A stretch of DNA of 64,000 bases, taken from the NCBI RefSeq assembly GCF_000182925.2, contig NC_026507.1, forward strand, positions 4,191,304-4,255,303, written 5' to 3'. The position numbers and the translations under genes were made by a program. How positions within the stretch are numbered: position 1 is the first letter of the stretch; each line of letters starts with the position of its first letter. The notes below the pieces were generated by a model. The model saw nothing but the letters and a program-made list of their open reading frames with translations, had not been told where the DNA came from and ran no database searches. Below are positions 36,809 to 49,400 of this stretch, piece by piece. Source of the stretch: Neurospora crassa OR74A. Taxonomy: Eukaryota; Ascomycota; Sordariomycetes; Sordariales; Sordariaceae.

Positions 36809-37876
36809 GATGTCGTCAAATCACTTGGTCGTATGCTGGCTGGGGAGGAAAAAGAGTCAAGCCATTTTCCAGATTGGCGCATAGTGTGTCCAGCCTGAAG
36901 CTGAGTGGTCGGGTCTTGGTCGAAGCTGGCGCATTCGGTCTTGCTGTCTTTTTTGTTTTGTTTGGGAAGAGCAAGTCAACACAAGGTGGGATGGATGGAT
37001 ATCTAGAGGTACCTATTGCATTCATTGCATTGCATTGCGCTCTCCGACCTAGTCAGCACAGCAGCGTCAACACTACGTACCGGGCTACAGTACTGTACTG
37101 GAAATCGCGTCTGATAGCGCTGTGAGACGCGACGGATTCAGTTGCCCTCTCCACTTGTGTCCCGCACTGGACGTAGCTGGGGCAGCTCAGATCCCTCTCC
37201 ACAGAAGTGCCCTGGCTCTGCATACATGGTCTGTGCTCTATGTACACTCTCATTGTCGGGTACCTAGAGGTAAGGTAAATTACCACTATGCTGAAGGTAC
37301 CCAATGTGGATTTTCCAAGTGACGGCTACGCTAAACGCATATGCCAGATGTTGAGCCTTTGGTCACGAGGCTGATCTTATCCCGCTGCCTAGGGTACCTA
37401 GGTAGGAGGTAGACACATGAAAAGGGATGCGTATTGTTCTTTCTCTGATTGAAAAGCATGAATACCACGGATTTCTTCATGATGTACTCGCAACTTCAAA
37501 CGAGTTTCCGGTTTACCATATCTGACCTGCTTGTCGCCATTTCACGCCAGGCCTTTCTCTCTTTGAGCGAGCTTCTATCATAAGCGTTTACCACTTTCAC
37601 CCTGTGGACCTGTCCTTAGATACTGACGTAGCGGTCCTCCACTCCCGGGCCCCTCCATCCGTTCCCGGCTCTGGAACCGACCGACAGCGACAACAAACAC
37701 TAGGTTGGTGGCAGCACAGGACTGGGGACATTGAAGCTAGCCTAGGCCTAGGAACCCAACGAATAGCGCCTTACCATAGGCGCAACAAACTCCATTCTCT
37801 TTCCAACAACTTTGCGATCAATCAGATCCGTCACCAGCTACGCCATGATACTACAGGCGATCCGGCTCCAATCAAC
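36809..37876. promoter_or_regulatory. Divergent intergenic region between APC1 and VPS41
   Basis: The two genes are transcribed away from each other, so both promoters must lie in these 1068 bases. It contains the palindrome TACCTAGGTA (37395-37404) and the related half-sites at about 37010 and 37262. Direct TTGCATTGCATTGC repeats occur at about 37017-37036. I cannot assign specific factors. The frame is open from about 37604 into VPS41, but the ATG at 37877 is the first good start there. Confidence 0.55.
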
Positions 37877-40800
37877 ATGACGCAGGTCCCGCCTGAGACA
37901 GGCGACTCTGCCGACACCACGCCCGCTCCCACCATCGTGACGTCTCCCAGGGCGCGGCCCAAGCGATCCATTGGCAGCAGCACCATTGGCACCACCACCA
38001 CCTCGACGGCGACGGCGACAGGAACGGGCACAGATGGAGAATCCGGCATCTCGGTAGAGGAAGGGTTGGAGGTCAACGGGGGCCGTGCAGATGGGGAGGG
38101 AGAAGAAACCGAGGATGACGATGAGGACGAGGACGAGGACGACGACGAGGACGACGACGAGGAGGAAGAAGAGGAGGAGGAAGACGAGGAACCAAAACTC
38201 AAATACGCCCGGCTCACTGAACACCTCGGGCCTCTGTATCGCAATGGCGACGCCACAAGCGCCTTCTTGACGGCTGGCGACAAGATGGTCAGATAGACTC
38301 CATGGCGATTATCGAGGTACACATTGCGACAGCTGCTGACTTGTGATGGCTACCCCAGATCGTTGGAACGCATAACGGCAACATCCACGTCCTCCAACTG
38401 CCCGCCTTCCAGTCCCTGCGCGTCTACCATGCCCACAGCGCCTCCGTCACCAGCCTCTCCATCTCGCCCTACCCACCCCCTCTCCCAACCTTCGACCCAA
38501 AACCTCTCACCCGAGTCTTTTCCCAAACAAACAGCCCCCTGCGGCCTGCTAGCGCATCCACCGAAAGCCACCACCAGACCAACCCGGCCTCCGCCGCACG
38601 CAAACGAGACGCCCAGGCCCATGGAGTCCCCAACACCCCCTCCAACAACATCCACATCGCGACCTCCTCTATGGATGGTAACGTCTGCGTCCAGTCTCTG
38701 ATCGACGTCAAGGATGTTACTCTCCGCAACTTTGCCCGACCCGTACAAGCTGTTGCTCTCTCTCCCGATTACAAGAACGACAGGACCTATCTGTCTGGCG
38801 GTCTGGCTGGTCAGCTCATCCTGACCGTCGGCGCCCCACAGGGCAAGAGCACGGCCACTACGACAGGAGCCGCTGCTCAGGCGGCAGGATGGCTCGGGAA
38901 CATGGTGGGCGCAGGGTCCGGCAAGGATACCGTTCTACACTCGGGTGAGGGCACCATCAACACCATCAAGTGGTCCGGATCCGGGAAATATGTCGTCTGG
39001 CTGAATGAGCACGGCATCAAGATTATGAGGACGAAGCTCCATCTCGAAAGCGCCGATCAAGAAGATGCATGGAAACGAATTGGTCATATTGATCGCCCGC
39101 AGACAGAGGAGTGGGATACCATGGCCAGCGTCTGGAAAGGTCGTGCCGAGTGGATTGACGAGCAGTCCATCGAGCCTGATGAGCCGGGCAAGGGTCAGAA
39201 GGAGGTGCCGGCTTCTCCTGCGGCTGCGATCCTGAAGCAGCAACACCAGAAGACCGAGAAGAAGGTGGAGAGATTGCTGGTGGGATGGGGAGGCACCATA
39301 TGGTTCATTCACGTCCACCCTGGCGGCATGGGCGTCGGCAAACACGCGGGAGAAAGGTCCGCTGGACGGGCAGAGATTGTAAAGCTGTAAGTGTACTCTT
39401 TCTGCCGTGTTGCCGGCCACGCTGACTCAAACTTCTCCAGACTTCGCATGGACTGCATCATTTCCGGCATCTCGCTATATACCCAAAACTTGTTATTAGT
39501 GCTCGCATACTGCTTACCAGACGAAAACGAGGACGAAGAAGATGACAATGTCATTCCAAGTCATAAACACGCCGCATCAATAGCATCTAGAGCAAGCCAC
39601 CCATCCGGCGGGATCAAGCGCAGACAAAACAACCCGCCACCAGAACTGCGCCTGATCGATCTCACATCACAGGCCGAGATTGACAAGGACGGGTTGAGCG
39701 TCAGCCGATTCGAACGCTTGACTGCCAGCGATTACCACCTCGGAGTTCTGCCGGCTCGCAATGTAGCCGCCTCTGCAGCCAGCAAAGGCACCTTGGAGAC
39801 TTTGGCTGGCTTCGGTACCGACATGCTCAACGTCGGCCTGACCGGCCTCAACGTGGCGCTGAATCCCAAGTCTCTCTTCAGCTCAGGCGCCAGCATCAAG
39901 AGCAGAGACAGCGACGAGACGCCTTCGAACTACATGGGAGGGATTAACTCGGCATTGAAGGGCGGACATCGCACAGCTATCCATCAAAACCTCAACAAAC
40001 CCGGCATCAAGATCTTCATCCACAGCCCGTACGACTGTATCCTGGCAACAAAGAGAGACTTGGCCGACCACCTTGGATGGTTGCTGGAACGCCAGCAGTA
40101 CAGACAAGCATGGGAGCTGGTTGACGAGCATCCGGAGATTGTGTCTGCGACCGACCGGGCGTCCGAGCTGGGCGGCTCCGAAACTCCCGACCGAGCCCAA
40201 AACGATGACTTTGACGATGAGACCTCCTCTGTCATCGACGGCCTGCGCAGCCACTATTCTCTTGCTGAAAAGGAAAAACGACGCATAGGCGAACTCTGGA
40301 TCCACGAACTAGTCGAAGCCAATGACTGGGCCCAAGCCGGCCAGATCTGCGGCAAAGTCCTCGGCACCCCTGACCGCTGGGAGAAATGGGTCTGGACCTT
40401 TGCCGGCGCCAACAAGTTTGATGACATTGTCAACTACATCCCCACCGAGCGAACACGACCGCCCATCCCCGGAACCATCTACGAAGTCGTGCTGGGCCAT
40501 TACCTCCAGGTCAGCAAGCCCCGGTTCAGAGAGCTGCTGGAACGATGGTCGTCGGATTTGTTTGACGTTGCCACCATAACCACGGCTCTGGAGAACCAGC
40601 TCAAGTACCGTGATGTCCGAGAGGACAGCGTCGAGGATGGCGAGGTAGGAAGAGATTGGCGCATCGTCATGGAGAGTCTGGCCAAGTTACACGAGGCTAG
40701 CGGGCGGACCAAGGAGGCGCTCCGATGTTACATCAGGTTACAGGATGCGGACTCGGCGATGCGACTGATTAAAGATGCGCATCTGGCCGAGGCGGTGGCG

Positions 40801-42142
40801 GACGATATTCCCAGCTTCATCGGCCTTCGCGTGCCGCAGGACAAGCTCCTCAAGATGTCCAAGGAAGATCTTGAGCAGGCTACTAGTGAGGCCATCTCGC
40901 TGTTGGTCGACGAGGCGCAGCATGGCTTGGTGAAGCCGGACCTTGTGGTGTCGCAGTTACAGGAGAAGGACCTGAAGCTCTACACATTCTTCTACTTGCG
41001 AGGTCTCTGGCGTGGTGAAGGCATCCACGAACACACGCACGAGTCTCTAGCCCGTCTGGTCCTCGACAGCCGCACCATGGTAGACCAATTTGCTGATCTG
41101 GCTGTCCACCTCTTTGCCATTTACGACCAGCCACTGCTCAACCAGTTCTTGAGGACATCGACAGCATATGCCTTTGAGAAGGTTAGTTCTCCCTGTCTCC
41201 CATGTTCCTTGCCCCTCATTTACTGACTGTTTTGTGCCCCAGGCTGCCCAAGAATGCGAAAGCCGCAACTACATCCCCGAGCTCGTCTACCTCTACTCCA
41301 AGACCGGCCAGGTGAAACGAGCGCTCTACCTCATCATCGAGCGCCTCGGCGACGTCTCCCGTGCTATTGCCTTTGCCAAGGAACAAGACGACCCCGATCT
41401 CTGGGAAGATCTGCTCGAGTACTCTATGGACAAACCCAAGTTCATCCGCGCCCTGCTTGAGGAAGTGGGGACGGCTATCAACCCCATCACACTTGTGAGG
41501 AGAATACCTGAGGGGCTACAGATTCCTGGCCTGAGAGAAGGTATAAGGCATATCATGAAGGAGCATGAGATCCAATACTCTATCTCGGAGGGCGTCAGCC
41601 GCGTGTTGAGAAGCGAAGTTGCAGCGGCTATGAACACACTGCGAAACGGCCAGCGCAAGGGCGTCAAATTCCAAGTTGGCGTCAGGGAAGGAGGCGAACA
41701 CGTGGACGTCCAGCCTACGGATATCCCGACGCAACCCTTGACCGAGAAACCTTCCTCCTCCGGCCTTGCCTCCCCAGCCGCTCCATCGCAGCAGCCACCA
41801 CCAACCCCGTCAACACCAACCCACCGCCGCCCCAAATCTGCTGCGAAGAAGTACCAAGCCGGCCACTGCGCCCAGTGCCTCTCCCCCTTTACCACGTACG
41901 AAACAGACACGCTGGTCGGCTTCGCTTGCGGACACGTGTTTCACTTGCCGCATTTACTAGAAGCGTTGAATCCGGGGAAGACGGTCGATGCCGATGTGTT
42001 GTTGGGAGGTATGGGAGCAGAGGAAAGGAGCGCTCATTTGGTTGGGGCGAAGGTGACGCATGCGAGATTGTTGAGGGATCGGATCGTTGGCGGTTGTGTT
42101 GTTTGCAAGGCTGCTAAGGAGGAGGAAGGGGAGGGAAGATAA
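37877..42142 (+). CDS. vps41: VPS41, HOPS tethering complex subunit
   Basis: Vps41 is the subunit of the HOPS complex that binds Rab7/Ypt7 and tethers late endosomes, AP-3 vesicles and vacuoles before fusion. Four exons, 37877-38287, 38359-39386, 39441-41181 and 41243-42142, join in frame to 1359 residues (yeast: 992). Residues 75-106 are a pure Asp/Glu tract. A beta-propeller region follows (LKYARLTEHLG, GTHNGNIHVLQLPAF), with a Pro-rich insertion, then the clathrin heavy-chain repeat region (residues about 750-1150; LYIRLQDADSAMRLIKDAHL, LVYLYSKTGQVKRAL). A C-terminal RING-H2 starts at about residue 1268 (HCAQCLSP, FACGHVFHLPH, GGCVVC). The first donor reads ATG|GTCAGA, weaker than the others, but any longer exon meets TAG at once. 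Fungal extra length sits in the acidic N-terminus, propeller insertion and Pro/Ser linker before the RING. Confidence 0.95.
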
Positions 42143-43183
42143 GGTACCCGTACAAGAGCTCCTGGGAAAGAAAGGGACATGGGACAAGATTTTGCAGTGT
42201 GTATTCAATGTTATGAGCGATGATTGCCTTTTAAGAGAAGGTCTTGGTTAAAGGATGAGTACCGGGTCGATGTTGGAGCTTCGTGGGAGAATGGATGAGA
42301 GGAAACGAGACCGGTATACTTTGTACGCATGGACGGCTCAATATGCGCGCGGACTGGGACGGACGTATGTTATGATTATGAATATAGATATGTTGATGAC
42401 TTGATAGGAGCTAGCAAGCTTGTTTTTCTACGTGCATGTTGTCTAATTGATGTGTGGTGGCGTTTGTGGACAGTGATGTAGCGAAGGTTAGAAGTAAGCT
42501 TCCACCAGCCTTGTCAGGGTTGAATGAGTGAAGGGAGGTAAGATGGAGTAGTTCCAAGGAAACAACAAGTGAACGTGGACGGAAGACGTTGGAATCTAGG
42601 AGCGACAGAGTTCGTTTGGTTAGGAAATCCGAGGTTGAATTGGGCGAGGGAGATGTTGTGTAGCGAAACGGAAAAGCGGGTAATTGTTAGTATGTATAAC
42701 ACGCTATTGGTCAACAACCGGCCTTATCTCACTTGATACGCAAGTAGAGTGAACCTGGATGGACGCGGCTTCCAGCTCCCGCAAAAAAAAGAGGTTTGAT
42801 TCTGAGATAGCTTACTACTACTACCTTCAGCCCCAGGTCATTCGATGTACCCCGCTCCCTTTGAGGGCTAACCTTGGCATTTCCAGCACCTTCGACATCT
42901 CCCGCTGTCGAATATTTAACCAGGTACCTAGGTACCTACCTCTTGAGGGGGGTCTAGATGCCAATCTTTCTTTCCACATTGAAAGGTTCGACACCCGCCT
43001 GCCATCCCCCAAGTATCGGCTCTGTGCCTGCCTCTGCTCTCATCAACCATACAAACTTTTCGATTCCAGATCCACTTTGCACACCAGACCAAGTGCTGCG
43101 CTCACTGCCTAGGTCCTGGTTGCCCACGGTACTGTGCGTTGCCAACCCCAATCTCGCAGCCCCAGGCTTCCTACACTGGAACA
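42143..43183. other. Gene-free stretch between VPS41 and the hypothetical gene
   Basis: Holds the VPS41 3' region on the left and the promoter of the next gene on the right, with TACCTAGGTA at 42925-42934 about 250 bases before the ATG. No other feature is supported. Confidence 0.6.
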
Positions 43184-44076
43184 ATGGAAACCTCCCAATT
43201 AGGCCAGTCAGAAGGACCTCCCTACCCCTCGTTTAAGGAGCTTGAATACGAGGAAGTACGTGTCTTCCTCTCTCCCGCTACCGAGCGACTCTTTTGGGAG
43301 CTCGATGGGGTCTTCCCTACCGCGATATCCGTTATGAAAGACGAGCGCGGTGCAAAGGATGATCTGGAACCATTCTTCCGACCAGACACTGGCACGTGGC
43401 ACGAGATCTCGCAGCTTCCCGTCACCGAACCAAAGGTCTCGTCTCTTGAAGCTTCGGTCTACGATCTCGATCAATTGGAGTACGATTGGCTGCGTTGGCA
43501 TGAGGACCACGATACCTCTACGCCCCAGTTCGGCCAAGAGTACGTCACCTACGGAGATCTTGACGACGACATCCGGCCTTACGCGAAGGAACCGAAGGAG
43601 GACGGCAGCTGGGAGGAGAACTCAGACACAGAGTTTCTCGTCAAGTGCTGTGGAGAGCATAGACCGCTTCGTAAGAGTGGGCTGAAGTTGGTGGTCACGG
43701 CTTCTCAATCAGCAGGCAGCGAGTCCTTTGTTACGATCCGTGACTTCGTCAGCGGTAAGTACAGTTTGGTCTCTTCCAAGTGCCGGCTTTGACTTTGCTA
43801 ACTACCTATATAATCTCAGCCGTTCATCCCTGGCTCATCAGCATGCGCGGCGATATTCTTAGAGCGAAGGATCTCTCACATGAGAATGCCCATACACCGG
43901 CGGAGCGATACAAATGGATGGTAAACGTAAAGAAACATTGTGGGGGAGAACTCTTCATACAAGAAAAGAAGGAGTGGATTCAGGACCATATCCCGGATGC
44001 GCATTGTCCCGTGTATCCTATGACCCCCTCACTAGCGGCAATACTTGCAGCGAGAGATGCATCGAGGGATAGGTAA
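43184..44076 (+). CDS. Hypothetical protein, fungal lineage-specific
   Basis: Two exons, 43184-43754 and 43820-44076, joined over a 65-base intron with canonical GTAAGT, encode 275 residues. The splice links IRDFVSG to AVHPWLISMRG. I do not recognise the family. The protein is acidic and Trp/Tyr-rich, without signal peptide or membrane segment. Visible blocks are PPYPSFKELEYEEVRVFL, EYDWLRWHEDHD, FLVKCCGEHRPLRKSG, HPWLISMRGDILRAKDL and KHCGGELFIQEKKEWIQ. It is the last intact gene before the heterochromatic end, about 19.7 kb from the telomere repeats. Its position suggests a recent or fast-evolving gene, but base composition is normal. Confidence 0.8.
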
Positions 44077-44240
44077 TTAAGTGGACATTTCTATTCTCTT
44101 ATTCAATATCACCTTCGACGAGGGCATTCAATACTATGACTAAGGCTTCAGCCATAAAGGTATGTAATCATTGAGGAACATTTGAGACAAGCGCCATCAT
44201 CTGCTTACCTGTAGTTACACCTACTACTGAGCACAGTGAA

Positions 44241-44583
44241 TCAGTGAGCGGCCGTAGCAGACGCACAATACGAGTTTCCATAAGCAATAATACTCGAAGT
44301 AGCAGCCGTCCTACAAGCGCCATTCGCGCAATCCCTCAAGCTATATCTAAAGTTAGGTAGCTTTCTTATAAAGACAAGAGGGCGCCGGACTAGCGCAACC
44401 TAGAGCCGAATACTGAGCCACTATGTTGTTGAAGCACGTTTGACCGTAGGAGGGCAGAGCAACTACACCGGTGGTTGTAGCGATGTGGGTAGCGAAAGCC
44501 GTAGAGCAATATACATCTCCGAAAGGGATCACAGTACTGCCGACGGCAGTTCCACAGGCCCCGTTTGTTATGGGGCATTTTTG
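44241..44583 (-). pseudogene. Decayed tandem-CFEM protein gene
   Basis: CFEM domains are eight-cysteine modules of fungal secreted or GPI-anchored proteins, some of which bind haem. On the minus strand, about 44583-44510 reads ACGTAVGSTVIPFGDVYC, the C-terminal half of one CFEM module. A second module runs from QTCFNNIVAQYSALGC (first Cys codon 44434-44436) to NGACRTAATSSIIAYGNSYC and stops at 44241. Between the halves, near 44350-44358, one extra base breaks the frame. The fourth Cys codon (44368-44370) is Tyr and a conserved Gly is Ser, both G-to-A changes. The N-terminal part of the first module and any signal peptide cannot be found upstream, where the AT-rich block begins. An unrecognised intron might explain the frame break, but the lost Cys argues for decay. 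Confidence 0.72.
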
Positions 44584-44699
44584 GTGGATACTTGGATGCT
44601 CTATCTTGTTATAGTAGTTGCTCGCTAGAGCATACTTAGCTGCAGATCCGGGTTTTGCTCGACGGTGGGAGCACAGTCGGCAAATGTAGACAGTATGGT

Positions 44700-46380
44700 C
44701 ACGGCCTACTTGGAGTAAGACGTGTGGAGTATAGACCGTTATATAAATAGACCGTTGTTCAATTAAACCGTAAATGCTATAAATAGTCGCTAAAATTTCA
44801 GATCGCTTTCGTACACAGACCGTTGCTATAACCGTTTACCGGCTGGTAAAGGTATATATACGGATTAAATATCTAAACTGCTAAATATCTAAACGTTACT
44901 TATATCGATAATAGGTTTACAATCTTCAAAATCAATTGCTAGTATAACTATATATTTAGAATATTTAAACGTTTAGGAAAGGTCTAATACTAATTTAAAA
45001 AGGTAGAAGGTTTAAAGACTATCGGTATATTAAATGGGTAAGTATAAAGATGTTTAAGGAAGGAGGCGGCTATTGAAGGCTCTTTCCTAAAAATACTTTA
45101 AAAATCCAAATAAATTTTATAATATGCCCTATATTATTTATTTTTCGCTACTCCTATAGAATTTTAGTTCTAAATAATTTCATTCGCAATTAATCAACAA
45201 TTCTTATACTACTATATCCTTATTTTATATATTATACTTACTATCGACATCGTTATAATACCTTCAATATACCCCTAAATTATCCTATTTATACGCTATT
45301 AATTAATTTATATACAAAACTATTAAACTCTTACACTCTCCCTTCTTCAATATATATATAAATACAATACTATAGTTTTAATAAATACTAACATCGATGA
45401 ATTCTAGTACTATACTATTATTATTAGTAAATATAATTATAGAAAGCCTAAAATATTATTATTAATATAGTAGAAGATAATTAATTTTAATAATATTAAA
45501 CCCCCCCAGAGCCCGCCCAATAGCCAGGGCAATAATATTAATAATAATAATAATAATAATAATACTAATAGCCGTAGTAGCAATAGCAGTAGTAACAATA
45601 GCCCGCTTAGTAATAGCTAAACTGTAAGCTTTTTTTTCCTATAGTTTTTTCCTATAGTTTTTTTTCCCTAATACTTTTATTTTTTTTCCCTATATTTTCT
45701 AATACTTTCTAATATATCGAATGTAAATATTAATAATTCGATGTCTATAGCGGATAATATGTACAAAGGTCGCTACTTCTACGACTATTATATAAACCCG
45801 TAAGAGGAAGCTGGTATTCCCTCTAGACGCTAATATTAATACTAATAATAAATTGTAGTAGAAGATTGATTATGAATTCTATTAGTACTTATTTCTTTAA
45901 GTAAAAAATATCCCTACTATATATATTACTATAGTAAATACTAGTAAAAATATATATTAACTTTATATTTTTTCTAGGGAGAAAGATCGTATCGAATTTT
46001 TGCTAGGTTTGGATATTAGGCCGGACACTTATTAATAGACTAATATATAGAATAAATTCTTAGATAACTAAAAGTATTGTAAGGAAGAAGTATTAAAGGC
46101 TATAAAAGTAAATATTAGATATTATAATATAGTAAGATATTTAGAAAATATTGAAATACTTATTCCTATATTTATATAACAAATTATAATAATTTATTAT
46201 AAGGTAAAGCTGTATAATTCCCTTATTAATATCGAAAGTAAGCCTAGCGAAGCCTATATTAAGCGGCTTACTTATATTACTTAGAACCCTGAAATTTTTT
46301 TTAAAGTCTAGTATTAAATATCGAAGTATATTAATTATAAGAGGTCGACCGACTTAGGTAAGTTCTATATAGAATATAAG

Positions 46381-46417
<37 letters not shown>

Positions 46418-46420
46418 AAA
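44700..46420. other. RIP-mutated repeat remnant, unidentified
   Basis: AT-rich DNA with many TA dinucleotides and no open frames. It contains AGACCGTTATATAAATAGACCGTTG (direct repeat of AGACCGTT at about 44735-44756), a short less-mutated patch at about 45508-45535, a (TAA/AAT)n microsatellite at about 45537-45560 and an A31 run (46385-46415). The A-run could be the tail of a retroelement, but I cannot identify one. Confidence 0.5.
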
Positions 46421-49400
46421 CAATGAGAATAGGAAAAAAAAAATTGGGAAAAAAAAAATTGGGTGAAAAAAAATGAAGAAAAAAACTAATATACTTTTTA
46501 GGGATGTTTAAGGGCCTTACCGTTAAAATAATCGATTATATTATATACTTCCCTAAACTGCTTTAAAACCGGAAACGCCGATTTCTAGTCAAGGAGTATT
46601 CTAAAACGAAAACTAACAATAGCAATCAACTCAAGAGGGTCGTTTACGTCCCTTACAATATCCTACAACGAGCGCAGCGACAGCGTTATATCGTCGTTGC
46701 CAATAACTATTAATAGCGATATTCGTAAACTCAAAAACAATATCTACAACCCGCTCGCGGAAATCTCAATATATAATAACCCCGAAGCTATACTTACTAC
46801 GAAGACCTTAAATAAAATAGAAGAAAACAACGAAATATTAAAAAAGTTCATTACTAGAACGAACAAATTTATAAACTATAATACTATCTCGACCAAGGAC
46901 TATCGTTAGGCTCGAAAGCTACTTCTCGAATTCGCAAAGGCACGCATTAGAAAAAGTGGGTCTACGCAACCCGAGGTTAATAAAGTTAAAACCGACCAGT
47001 TTATTACTAAGAAGGATTTTAATAATTTAAAGAAGAATATTTTGAAGGAGATTAAGAAGGGCGCCCAAAAAGCGCCGAAGTATTAGGCTAATATTATAAT
47101 AAAAGCTAACTTAAATAAAATTAATATTACCCTCTAATAATTACCTATTATTATTAAGAAATTTATCCCCTCCAACCTCGAGCAGTAACTTACTATTAAA
47201 GGAGCGACAATTACCGCCGAATTCGTAAACCATTCGAACGAAAATACAAAAATAATCCTAATTACTTACCTAAATAAGAAGAAACCTAGCCTAATAATCC
47301 GCGTAGCTACTAGGATACTAATGACCGGAGACTATATAATCGTATTCAACGAACCTATATATATTTAATACTAGTGAAACTAAGCGTAGGCTAAAGAAAT
47401 TTTCGGCCCCGATACTTTTATTACTATAAGTACTGTAGGTATACTAATTTAGGGCGTACCTTAGGATAATATTAATAATTATACTATAGTGGAAATTATT
47501 TCGAATGTAGTAAAGGAGAGGAACCCGGAGGTATCTATTATTAAAGTTTAATTATAGAAGAGAAGAGATAGAGAGAATAGAAGCCTACTCCTTATAAAAA
47601 TTGCTACCGTATTAGTAGCGTACTTCCTCTAAGACAACCTCTTTCTCTAAGACGGTAGTGTATACCTATACAAACCGTTCCAAACCTCGAACAACGTCTA
47701 ATAATACTTTAAATATTAGGGAATTGGACATACAGTAAAATTCTACTATTAAAATAATATTTATACCCGCTATAGCGAGGCTAAATATAAAAGAGACTAT
47801 TTTAATAAAATAAATTATCTATTTAATAATAATAAATTATTCGTCTATTATAAGCCGTATAGGAAGAAGGGGTATTATATATATAACCGCAAGGAGTATT
47901 CTATTCTCTAGAAAGTAATTACAAAGGCGTTTATTGTGTACGCTAAAAGGCTGCAAACGTTCGCCCCTTATAAAAACCTAACCGGAAAAGTATTAAAGCT
48001 AATAATAGAAATTATAAATAAAAACGTCTTACTAAATACTCCCCCTAACTCCTATATTATTATTACCCTAGAGAAATATATTAGAGGAAGTATAAAGAGG
48101 GGATAGCTAAAAAAATTAATCGGCCCGTCCAACCGGCCGAAGCCTATAACTCTATAAAATCTAATAAATAGATACTATATATATTTATAAAGCGTAGGGG
48201 GAAATCGGCCGTATAATAGTAATAGCGTTTATATAATTATAACCCCCCTTAAAGAAGTAATACCTTTATTCTCTACCGAAGGATTAGAAGGAACCCTATT
48301 TTAAAGTAATTAATAGTTTAATTAAAAATACTCTATTAGAATATAAGGAAATTATATAAAAAGGGAAAACTTCTATTCGAATAAAAGGAGACCTATAATA
48401 TTATAGTAATTTAAGAGCCGGGTAGAAATCTAAATAAAAATATTTATTATTTTAAAAGCGGAAGGTATTTTAAAGTTAATTATTCGGAGAAGGGAAAGGT
48501 AGTAATATATATAAATAAGAAATAGAATTTAAAGGATTTAAATTTCTAAACCGGAAAGAATTAAACTATAATTATATTTAAAAATTTAAAGGATTTAACG
48601 ACCGTTTATTCTATTTACTCTTCTATCCTTATATAAGGAATACTAGAATATTAATAAAGGTTACTACTTTTCGAATTCATTAAGGCCGGACCCTCGGCGG
48701 GAAACCTAATTATTATTAGGGACCTCAACCTCTATTATTCTAATTAAAATCTAAAGAATAGGACTAATTTAAGGGCTATTCACCTCCTTATATAGGTACA
48801 ACACTAGAGATTCAATTTATTTACCCCCTATAGTAAGCCAATTAAATTCGGAAATACAATACAAAGAGAGAGGGATAGAATAATCGACTATACATAGTTA
48901 TTACCCGGGGTTGAGGCCGAATATTAGGGAACGTAGTAGTACGAGTAAACCGGTTCGGATTATTACCTTTAAAAAATCTAAATCTAAGTAGGAAGAAAAA
49001 ATAAAAAAACTGAAGAAGAAGGAGGATATAGTTAGAGTTTTATAGATATAGTAAAAATAAAGGAGGCGTTAAAGAAATGGATATTAGTCCTAAAAAGGAT
49101 TAATATAGTAGAAGACTTTAAATTCGCTTTTTATAAATTTAACGGAAAATTTATAAGTATTATAGAGGAATTCGTCCCGTACTAAAAGAAAAATCGAAGG
49201 AGGAAAATGAATTAATAAATATTAGGATATAAAACGGTTATAAAAGAAGTGTAGAGGATATATTAGGAGTAATTTAGGAGCCGAATAATATTAAATTAGA
49301 AGGAATTTATTAAAGTTATAATAAAAAAGAAGAAGATTATTACGAAGGCCTAGTAGGCTATATAGTACAATAATATTACTAAGGCTTCGAAAAACCTAAA

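Noticed and set aside
37831-38322. 163-codon minus-strand frame with a poly-Ser run
   Set aside because: Antisense of the Asp/Glu tract of VPS41.
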